Below, in pieces: positions 55,331 through 64,000 of a stretch of 64,000 nt of DNA. The notes beneath the pieces are model-generated. The model was not told the DNA's origin, searched no databases, and saw nothing but the letters and a program-made list of their open reading frames with translations. Position 1 is the stretch's first letter; each line of letters starts with the position of its first letter. The stretch spans positions 124,001 to 188,000 of the forward strand of contig OZ218959.1 of NCBI GenBank assembly GCA_965112735.1, written 5' to 3'. Made by a program: the position numbers and the translations under genes. The DNA is from Phaeosaccion multiseriatum. Its lineage: Eukaryota; Ochrophyta, other classes.

Positions 55331-58300
55331 ATGACCACCTCCAGCACCGCCAGTGGTAGGGCAGGAAGAGCGAAGAAGGGGGATGATGATGAGGTTCGGC
55401 CTTGGCATTGGCTGACGCGCACGCTCTGGAGCAAGGCTCCTAGGGAAGCAGACCTCGACAGAGTCGCAGAGAGCACGACAGACAAATGGTCTCCAGGAGG
55501 ACCAGAAGGAAGAGGACAAGGACAAGAAGGACGTACGAGGCACAGGGGATGGGACGCGGGGAAGGGCAAGCTCTTCCTCAGCTCAGTACGCATGCCAGAC
55601 ACCGTTCTGTTTGACCACCGGGGCGAGCCGCACCTCTGGCTGGCCTTCAGCGATACGCATGGCTGCCTGGTGAAGCGATCGTTCTCGGGAATGCAGCGGC
55701 GGCAGGAGCATGGCATGGGGCAGGGGCTCACAGGTCAAGAGGAGAGGACAGGCGTGCAACTCGCGCCGTTGGCTGGTGGTTCTGCTGCGTCGTCCGTGTC
55801 TTCGCTCTCCACTCTACCCCTGTCTCTGCTATCGCTGTCCACCACGGGGCCGATAGAGGCGGCGAAAGCGGCGGCGGCGGCGGCAGAGCAGCTCGGAGGC
55901 GCAGTAGGAGGACGTGAGGAGGAGCTCAGCGAGGCCCAGCTGAATCAGCGACTGCTCACCGTGCAAAGGGCCTTCGAAGTCATCGCCAAGGAAGCCTTCC
56001 TTGCCCACCCTCGGCGAAGAGCTCGGGCCGGGGAGGGAGGGAGGGGAGAGGGAGAGGACGAGGGCGAGGACGAGGACGCAGCCGCCCCTGCACAGCCGCG
56101 AGAGACCGCAGCGGACCCGAGCGGGCACTCACCGGACCAAGAGAGGATAGAGAAGAGAAGACAGAGGCGGGGGAGGAAGAGAGCCGGTAGCAGCAGCGGT
56201 AGCAGCAGCGGTAGCAGCAGCGGCAGCAGCCCTGCCGACTGGGACGAGGATACCCCGGTCTGCGTGGCCTGGCTCAACGACGGCACCAACGAGAAGGTGC
56301 GCATAGGTGCTTCAGCCGTACGCTGCCATCCGACACCCCCCGCCCCTACGTCCTACCCGGGCCCTACTGGGAGCGCTCCCTGAGGTTTGTAACCCACCCT
56401 CCCACCCACCCTCCCACCCTCCCTCCCTCCCTCCTTCCCTCCCTTCCTTCCTCCGTCTGCGCTCAGCTGAGTTGCCGTAGCCTGTCCACCCTCTGCGGCT
56501 ATCACAACTGGCGATCGTCCGTGCTGGGCCTACAGGCCATACCGTACGCTACCCCCTCTGCCTGCGAGATCGGCTCCTTCTTGAAGCGCAAGTGAGTGAG
56601 GCATATATCGCGTGTGGTAGGGCTGCACAGTCTTGTGCTGCTCATGCATGGCTCAAGCTCATTCTCCGCCCGCCTGCCCCATGTGTGTGTGTGTGTGTGT
56701 GTGTGTCCTTGCGTGTGTGTACCTCTCTCTCTCTCTCTGTGTGTGTGTCTGTACATGTATATGACCATGCTTTGCCCCCCCCCCTGATGTACCCCCCCTT
56801 GCTGTACCCCCCAGCCCCTCCGCCTCCAAAGTGCCCTCCAAGGGCCGAAAGAAGGCGCGTCGCAAAGAGGAGTCGGAGAACAAGTCCAAGCCCAGGCCCA
56901 AGCAAGGCAAGAGTCAGAGAGCCCCCGCCGCTGAGCCCCCCTCTGCACGCACGCACCCACGGCCTCTCTTCTCCACGCTGTGTACCGCGCCCCACGGGGA
57001 GGACGGAGCACAACTGGCGACGCGCAACGAAGCGCTCGACGAAACCGTCGGTGACGCGGTGTGGGCGGTTGAGAAGGCGTACACGCACACCCTCAAGGGG
57101 CGAGGGGCCGGGGCCAGAGGGAGAGGGCGGGCTGTGAGTCAGGCTGTGAGTCAGGCTGTGAGTCAGGGGATGGCCGGGGAGGCAGGGGGAGAGCGCCTGG
57201 CCTTGGATGGACGAGGACAGCGGCCCCCCTGGGATCCCAATTGCCGCTTGGCGGTGCAGCAGGTGAGCAAGCATCTGCCCCTCTGTCCCTCGATCCTTCC
57301 ACTGCCCCTCGTCCTTCCCCTTGGTCGTGCCCATTTGCTGCCTTCCCTGCCGCTCGCCTGTTTGTATCGGGCCTCCTTGAAACCTCATCACGTCTGCTGC
57401 CATCCCTTCCTCCCCTCCCCCTCCCAAAATCGATGCCAATATCGATGTCGATGTCGATGTCTTGCCTCCTCAGCTGGAGGCCGAGTTTGTCGTGGACCCC
57501 CGGGGGAGGCGGTGGCTCACACACGCTCGCAAGGTACACGTCTGTGCAGAGGGGAAGCCCCCCTGGGACAGCCCCCTTGGGACATGTTTCCAGACCCCTT
57601 GGACTGGGCGGTCGAAGAGCGAGGGGAAGGGAGGGAGAGGAGGAGGGCAGGAAGTCACCCACTCCGTCACCCAGTGAACCCCTCCCCCCCTCCCTCCCGC
57701 CCCCCCCCAGCTCGCTCACTCACTCACCCACCCTCTCCCCCACTCACCTACTCACTCACTCACTCCCTACCTCCCTCCTCCCCTTTGTCCCTCCCTCCCT
57801 CACTCCATACTCCCTCCCTCCCCTCCCTCCCTCCCTCCCTCCCCTCTGCAGATCGCCGTCCGCCCCATGCAGCTCAACCCCGGGGTGCAATCGGTACTGC
57901 GCAGTGAGCGAGACGAAGCCGCCGCTTTGCAGCAGGCAGAAGCTGCCGCACTCGACCTCAGAGACCTGCTTTGGCTCGGGGGCAGGAAGGGTCTCAGTCG
58001 GGAGCAGATGGGCAGTCACTTCCAGGCCTTCGCGAGGGGTGGGGTGGGCGGGGCGGAGGAGGAGGAGGAGCGGTTGGTGGTACAGCCGCAGCAGGGCAGG
58101 GGTTGGCAGTGCGATGCCAAGGGCCTGAGCGAAGCCATGCAACAGGTGAGTGAGAGCAAGTCGAATACCTCTATCTCTGAATGTCAAAAGCTCTCTCTCT
58201 TTCTGTCTCTCTCTGTCTCTCTTCTTTTCCTCTCTCTGTCTCTTTCTCTCTGTGTCTCTCTCTTCCTCCCTTTCAACTGTCAAAGTGTCGCCCCCAATGC

Positions 58301-59947
58301 GCCATTCCCCCATCTCCGTAAACTCTCCCCCTCTGTGCCTAATCTATTCCTCCGCTGTGTTCTGTGTGTGTCTCTCTCTGCAGCTCGGCGTACATCTGTC
58401 TTCGCGGGCCACTTTCCACCTGCTGCAGCTCCTCACAGCCCCAAGGAGAGCCGCAGCAGTTGGTGGTACAGCAGGGGCAGCGAGGAAGGGAGAGGAGGGG
58501 GAGGGGAGCTTCCGCCCCAACCAAAAGGCCCAGTTTCTCACAGAGGAGGACGTGTGGCTTTTTGGCGGGGGGGGAGAGGAGGAAGGGGAGGAGGAAGAGG
58601 AGAGCATCGCCATCTGTAAGCCCTCGCGCGAGGCCCCAGGGGGGAGGGGGGCGGCCGGCAAGGGCAGGAGGAGGAAGCGCGGAGAATGTGCGAGTAATGC
58701 GTCTGTCTCCGTCCCTGTGGAGGGCGGTGGCCGCCTTGGGTCAGGGTCAGGCTCAGGCTCAGGGCTAGGGTCTCGGCTAGGGGCGAAGGAGAGAGAGGTG
58801 AGGTTCAAAAGTAATGGCCTGGGCACAAGCAATGGCATGGGCACTGAGACTCCTGGCGGCCGTGGGGTGGGGAGGAAGCGAGCCTGGGGAGAACAAGACA
58901 ATGCCGCTGAGGCCGTAGGAGGGGCAGTTGCTGATGCAGCGGTTGGTCATACGGCACGAGGGGCAGCAGCAGCAGCAGGAGGAGGAGGAGGAGGAGGAGG
59001 GGGAGGGGGGGGTGGGGAGCAGCTACCGAGGACAGAAGGCTCAAGCTGGAGCAAGCTGCGGCGGGAAGTGCTGGAGAGAGGGGGGGGAGAGGAGGGGGAG
59101 GAGAAGGAGAAGGAGGAGCAGCAGCGGGCCTTCCAGGAGAGGCTTAGAGAGCATCTGGGACTTGCGCAGGTGAGAGAGATGAGAGCGATCGCCTCATTCG
59201 ACAGGGACACTGTCCTTCCATCCCATTGGGGGCGGCAGGAGGAGGAGGAGGAGGGGCAGGAGGGGGCTGACCCACAGTGCGTAACTGCCAGACTGCCAGA
59301 CTGACTGACTGACTGACTGCCTGCCTGCCTGCCTGCCTGACTGACTGACTGACTGACTGACTGACTGCCTGCCTGACTGACTGCCAGACTGACCGACTGA
59401 CTGACTGACTGACTGACTGCCTGACTGTCTGATTACCTGGCTGCACATATGCCTCTCTTGACTGCCCATATGCCTGTCTTTGCCTGCCTACCCATGGCCT
59501 GACCGCCTCCATGGCCTGCCTGCCTCCCCACGGCCTGCTTAGATGGACTCAAAGTCTCTGCCTGACTGCCCATACGCTTCTGCCTGACTGCCCATATGCC
59601 TCTCTCTGCCTGCCTGCCCATATGCCTCTCTCTGCCTGCCTGCCTGCTTAGATGGACTCAAAGTCTCTGTCTGAGCTGCGCGAGCTCAGCACCGAGGTGC
59701 TTGGGGTGCCCGTGGAGCCGGGAATAGAGGCGTATGGGCAGGGAGAGGGGGAGGGGGAGGGGTATGTGGGGAGCGGCCACGACGAGGTACTGCAAGTGGA
59801 CTGCGGGCTCGTCATCACGTACAGGATTCTTCGCCGCTCGAGCGCCAGCACTGAGCATGCTGACGATACTGACGCTGCTATCGAGAGCGACTCGACTTCC
59901 ACCCAAAGCCATCGGCCCAGCTTCGGGGGAGGGGCAGGAAGAGGATG

Positions 59948-59982
<35 letters not shown>

Positions 59983-62012
59983 GAGGAGGAGGGGCTGGTG
60001 CGGTGCTGGTGGTGCTGCCCGGGCTGCTGCAGACGCTGGACACGCTAGAGAGTGCCGTGGCACCGCTCCTCCAAGAACACCCTCGCCTCGTCATCCTGCT
60101 GGTGAGCGTGTGGATGCCTCCGTATGCCGCTGAATGCCTCTCTATGCCTCCATATGCCTCCATATGCTTCCGAAAGCCGCCACATGCCTCCATATACCTC
60201 CTTACGCCTCGGTTTGGCTCTTTATGCCTTCATATACCTCCCTGTCTCTCTCCCAGGTTGGGCCTCCTGGGCTACCCAACACGAACTGGCCGCGCTCAGT
60301 GGAGCTCACTCCCAGGCTGACGGCGTACTGCACCGCCGCCCTTCTCGCGCACCTTCTTGAGCAAACACCCCTAACGGAGGGGCAGCGCAAACGGGGAGAC
60401 CCCCCGACAGATCCGCTCGGAGTCGGAGCTTTTTACCAGGGTACTGCTTCTGGTGATGTGTCACCAACTGCTGCTTCTGCTGCTACTGCTGCTGCTACTG
60501 CTGCTGCTAGTCCTGGCTCCCCTTCCGCGGACAGGAGCAGCACGAGCCAAGCTGAGGCGGAGGGGACACATGTTCCAGCAACTGGTGCTGTATCACCAAC
60601 TGCTGAAGCACCAACTGGTGTGTGTCCTTTGCTGCTAATGGGATCGGGAAGCTCTGCCAACGCGCTCCTCCACTTCGCCAATGATCACCTTGCTAGCGAC
60701 AGGTAGGTACAGTAAGTCAGTAAGCACAGTAAGTCAGTAAGTGCAGTGAGTGCAGAGGGAGGGAGAGGGAGGGAGAGATAGGGATGAGGGGGGAGGGAGG
60801 GAGGGAGGGGGAGAGGGAGAGAGGTGGAGAGGGAGAAGGAGAGAGGGAGAGGGAGAGGGAGAAGGAGAGAGGGAGGGAATGAGAGAGATCACCTCGCAAC
60901 ACACCAATCAGGAAGGGAGTGTGTATGTGCGTGCGTGAGTGCGTGTGCGTGTGCGAGCGTGTAAGGAAAAACGCTTGCCAATGATCTGTAACCGTCACCT
61001 CACCCGTCCCCCCCCCCCCCGCAGAGGCTCCCCCCTGCCCTCGCTCCTCTCCGGCGGCGGCGTGAAGGTCCGGGGTCTTGTGCTCGTCAATGGATACCTC
61101 AGCCATGCCACACCCAGGGGGGCACATCCCAGGGGGGCAGATTCCAGGGGGCGCTTCTCGCAGCAGCCCGGCCTAGCCCCAAGCAATGCCCCCCATCCAG
61201 TGCCATCTGTGCTTGAGTCGTCGGTCCCTGAGGTGGTACGGGCCCTCCTCGGCCTCACCAGCATTGCTTGGGGCAGGGGCGGGGTGTCAGGACAGGGGGC
61301 AGGGGATGGCAGTGGACAGGACAGACTGCAGGGCCTGGCGGGGCTGCTCCTGAGTGAGGCTTTCCTGGACAAGAGGGGCAGGACTGAGGCGGCGCTCCTC
61401 CTCTCCTCTTCGAGGACTCGGCTCCGCTTGCAGTCCGACGAGGGGGCTGAAGTGGAGGAGGTAGAAGCATATGGGCAACAGGGGGAGCACCACAGAGCCG
61501 CTGCTGATGAGGAGGCGGGAGCAGACGTCAACAGATGGGAGGCAAGTGGCCAGGTATTTGGGCAGGAGAAGCAGCAGCCGTTGGTGAATCAGCAGACCAG
61601 CGGCCCCCCTGCCTGGCGACGGCGCCTTGACCGTTTGGCCCTTCGAGGCTGCGCTGCCTCCCTCCGAGGCACTCTGCGAAGTGTAGAGCCAAACAGTAAC
61701 GGCAGTGTGGCAGCCCACCCCCCGGGGGGGCTCCCCTCGGGACATTCCTCCGACCCCCTGGGCCTGGGCAGCAGCAGGAGGAGCGCCAAGCGTAAGAGAA
61801 GGAACCCTTCGGGACACCCCTCGGGACACCCCTCGGGACATGCCGAGGGGTGTCTGGGCGAGCTGCGCGCCTTCTTGGATGGCAGTGGATGGGAGGGGTC
61901 CCCTCCGCTGCTGCTGCTGCAGGGCACAGAGGACTGTGTCATCGCGCCCCCCCTGCCCATGCAGGTGTGTGTGTGCGTATGTGTGTGTGTAGTGTGTACG
62001 TGTGTGTGTGTG

Positions 62013-62044
<32 letters not shown>

Positions 62045-63276
62045 TTGCGTGTGCGTCTATCAGCGCCGATATGCCTCCATCCATCCCTATTGCCCGCAGC
62101 CCCCCTCCTCTTTTCAGGCTGGCACTGCTCGACACTGACACCAGGCACTGCCCCCCCCATCTCCCCCTTCCCCTTCCCCTGCAGCTGGAGGCGGTGCTTC
62201 CTGCCCGAGAGATGTCTGCAGCGCTTGCACAAACGCTGGAAGAGGCGCTGGCTCTTTCTGCCTCTACCCAGGGGGGGGCCATCCAGGGGCCCAATCAGAT
62301 GCCCCATCAGATTCACCAGCAGCAGCCGCCCAATGCTGCTTGGCCTGCCCAAGAGGGAGAGGAGTCCTTGGCAGGAGGACCAGTTGGTGATACGGCAACA
62401 GTACCTAGTGTCAGTTCCTGTCGGGCGCCTCTGCGAGTGCATGTGTCTTGGCTCAAGGCGGGGCACGACCTCAGTCTAGAGCGGCCCGCAGCAGTGCTCA
62501 GCTTCCTCCACAGGGCTCTTGCAGCTGTAGCACCAACCGCTGTACCCAGAGGGGGAGAGACAGAGCTTGTCCAAGCGGAGGGGCGGCGGGCAGAGAGGGA
62601 GGGTGGAGGTGGTGATGGTGATGGTGATGGTGAGGGTGATGGTGAGGGTGAGGATGAGGCTTCCGGGGGGAGAGGTGCTACGGACAGTGCCAGTGCTATG
62701 GACAGTGCCAGTGCTATGGACAGTGCCAGTGCTGTGGATAGTGCCAGCGCTATGGACAGTGCCAGTGCTATGGGCAGTGTCAGTGCTATGGACAGTGCCA
62801 GTGCTGTGGGCAGCCGCGAGGGGGGGGCTGCAAGGCGCGCAAATGATGGGCAGCAGCAGCAGCAACAGCAGCAGCAGGGCACCCGCCGAGAGCATCAACA
62901 AGAAGGGCAAGAGCAACAAGGAGGGCAAGAGCAACAAGGAGGGCAAGGAGAAGTGCAAGAGGGCCAAGCGCTGACAGACGAGGAGCAAGGGGCAGGTATT
63001 GGCAGCAGCAGCAGCCGCAGCAGCAAGGGGAGGGGGTCTGTGGAGCCAGGCCGTAGGGCCGTCTGCGAGGAAGAAGGGGAGGAGCAGGAGGGGGAGGAGA
63101 AGAACGGGCAAGGAAGAGGGGGAGGAGGAGAAGGAGAAGAAGGAGATGGAGCACGGAGCGGAGGGCCGAATGAACAATCGCAGACCAAGGGCAGGGGTGT
63201 CAAGGGGGCCGGGGAGGATGCAGAGAGAGGGGAGAGAGGGGGGGGCGAAGCACTCGGCGAAAGAGCAGCATCATGA
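55331..63276 (+). CDS. Large protein with C-terminal alpha/beta-hydrolase-like domain, family not recognised
   Basis: Ten exons: 55331-56296, 56467-56591, 56815-57262, 57474-57533, 57852-58145, 58384-59169, 59652-60101, 60257-60702, 61025-61964, 62185-63276, about 1868 residues in frame. The N-terminal half has folded blocks (KLFLSSVRMPDTVLFDHRGE, PHLWLAFSDTHGCLVKRSF, LGLQAIPYATPSACEIGSFL, CRLAVQQLEAEFVVDPRGRR, LGVHLSSRATFHLLQLLT) between Ser-, Gly- and Glu-rich linkers. The C-terminal half shows hydrolase-fold landmarks: LVILLVGPPGLPNTNW after the first strand, an elbow-like CPLLLMGSGSSANALLHF, RGLVLVNGYLSHATP, PLLLLQGTEDCVIAP (acid position) and VSWLKAGHDLS (His position). The elbow is not a clean GxSxG, so activity is uncertain. 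The 3' end is Gln/Glu/Ser low complexity, and the stop at 63276 may be wrong if the frame shifts in the G run near 63240. Confidence 0.6.
59280..59435. repeat. (GACT)/(GCCT) tetranucleotide repeats in hydrolase intron
   Basis: Runs of TGACTGAC and TGCCTGCC alternating over 150 bases. Confidence 0.93.
59534..59672 (+). repeat. Duplicated 3' splice site plus exon start, 109 bp apart
   Basis: CCTGCTTAGATGGACTCAAA followed by GTCTCTG occurs at about 59535 and again at about 59644. The second copy is the acceptor and first codons (MDSKSL) of exon 7. The first is a decoy acceptor with the same sequence, embedded in GCCCATATGCCTCTCTCTGC repeats. Confidence 0.9.
60740..60880. repeat. GGGAGA-rich purine tract in hydrolase intron
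   Basis: GAGGGAGG and GGGAGAGG repeats, over 130 bases of nearly pure purine. Confidence 0.9.
61968..62044. repeat. (GT)n microsatellite in hydrolase intron 9
   Basis: GTGTGTG and GTGCGTATGTG tract directly after the donor at 61965. Confidence 0.9.
62686..62815 (+). repeat. 18-bp coding repeat GACAGTGCCAGTGCTATG
   Basis: About eight copies encode repeated DSASAM hexapeptides (with DSASAV and GSVSAM variants) near the end of the hydrolase gene. Unit length is a multiple of three, so the frame is kept. Confidence 0.93.
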
Positions 63277-63520
63277 GTCCAGCGGTGATGAATGAGTTCC
63301 ACACGCTGCTGGAGAGGGTGAGTGGGAAGGACGTTGGGGACAGCAAGGATGCGGTGCGCAGGCAGAGCCGGCTATTGAGCGGCCAGGGAGGGGGGGGGGG
63401 AGGGGGGGAGGGAGAGGGGGAGGGAGGGGGGCACTCCTTCGCGGCCATGCAAGAACGGATGTTGGACCTGGATACACTGGGCTTGTGCAAGTACAGCTAC
63501 CAAGTCATCAAAGGTGAGGG
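63273..63520 (+). other. Possible further coding exon(s), continuing towards the right edge
   Basis: A frame from ATG 63273 overlaps the hydrolase stop and encodes SPAVMNEFHTLLERVSGKDV, RRQSRLLSGQ, a poly-Gly run, then MQERMLDLDTLGLCKYSYQV up to a GTGAGG donor near 63513. It may be the true continuation of the hydrolase gene after a one-base shift in the G run at about 63237-63246, or the first exon of a new gene. Confidence 0.4.
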
Positions 63521-63539
63521 GGTGAGGGAGCTCTAGTAA

Positions 63540-64000
63540 GTCATCAAGGGCGAGGGGGCGAGGTTCGGATAGCTCTACTAAGTCATTTAAAGGGGAGGGT
63601 TAGGTCAGAAGTCAGCAGAATAAGTCAAAAGTGCTCAAGCCATCCCTTGGGTAGCGCACTGCCCATACACCCACCGCTATCCACTGGCATCCACTGCCAT
63701 CCACTGCCATCTCTCCACCCACCCTTCTAACCCTGTGCGCTTTCTCTCTCTGTGGCCCATTTGCTGCTCCTAACACATCGAGCAACCCTTCACCCTTGAC
63801 CTTAACTCTAAACCCTTTGGGTTGGACAACCGCCCTAACGCTAACCCCTAGCGCCTGAACTTAACGAAATGTACCCTCAACGGGTAGAGCAAGCATTAAC
63901 ATAGAACTGCCCTCCCTAGCGTAGAGCAAGCATTAACGCAAAGCAACCCTCTCTAACATACACCACAACAACCCCCCTAACTTAACTTAACGTACCCTCC
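63540..64000. other. Intergenic tail, no gene seen
   Basis: Holds three antisense copies of dispersed motif B (ATCCACTGCCATCCACTGCC, about 63680-63710) and degenerate CTAAC/TTAAC-rich sequence (63770-63990). The latter vaguely recalls telomeric DNA but has no regular period. Confidence 0.5.

Noticed and set aside
63770-64000. Telomere at the right edge
   Set aside because: CTAAC-rich words have no regular period, and the window simply ends there.
1-64000. tRNA, rRNA or snRNA genes
   Set aside because: I looked for T-loop-like GGTTCGAATCC boxes and clear cloverleaf arms and found no convincing case. A covariance-model scan would be decisive.

Overview
The window is a GC-rich, intron-bearing nuclear segment of a eukaryote, most likely a unicellular protist that builds flagella or basal bodies. 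The evidence is short coding exons with GT-AG junctions, introns full of microsatellites, no operons, a complete gamma-tubulin gene, a GCP6-like gamma-tubulin ring protein and an androglobin-like calpain protein. Homopolymer-rich proteins (poly-Ala, Gln, Gly, Glu) and FNIP-type repeats fit an alveolate or stramenopile-like alga, but I cannot fix the lineage from sequence alone.

Layout. 43-2852 (+): C-terminal part of a glycerol-3-phosphate acyltransferase, cut by the left edge. 2853-5166: repeats only. 5167-8047 (-): a TPR protein resembling the ribosomal protein L4 chaperone Acl4. 8048-10150: mobile-element territory, with a GC-rich element carrying terminal inverted repeats and a target duplication, and an AT-rich foldback element. 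10158-11549 (+): FNIP-repeat protein. 11550-12877: minisatellites. 12878-17374 (-): gamma-tubulin, 10 exons. 17795-25635 (+): androglobin-like protein. 26055-27113 (-): small acidic protein. 27150-29219 (+): ankyrin/BTB-like gene with a frameshift. 30057-34014 (-): ankyrin plus coiled-coil protein. 34345-43350 (+): GCP6-like protein. 44710-47783 (-): multipass membrane protein built from a repeated two-helix unit. 48240-48815: probable transposase remnant. 48928-50982 (-): intact ankyrin/BTB-like paralogue. 51092-52521 (+): NAD(P)H-quinone-reductase-like flavoprotein. 54280-54835 (-): third, decayed ankyrin copy. 55331-63276 (+): large protein with an alpha/beta-hydrolase fold. 63277-64000: start of another exon and an intergenic tail.

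Connections. Gamma-tubulin and the GCP6-like protein belong to the same microtubule-nucleating complex, and each is one arm of a divergent gene pair (with the androglobin-like and ankyrin coiled-coil genes). I assembled exons by hand from splice signals. In all multi-exon genes except the androglobin-like one, the exon lengths add up to an open frame. Coordinates may be off by a base or so.

The most unusual signal is not a gene. At least three short motifs of 15-18 bases (core forms GCAGTTGGTGATACAGC, GATGGCAGTGGATGG and GAGGCATATGGGCAG) recur many times across the whole window, on both strands, in introns, intergenic DNA and inside coding exons. In exons they are read in several different frames, but only in frames without a stop. 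Two genes also carry tandem duplications that copied a 3' splice site together with the first codons of the exon.
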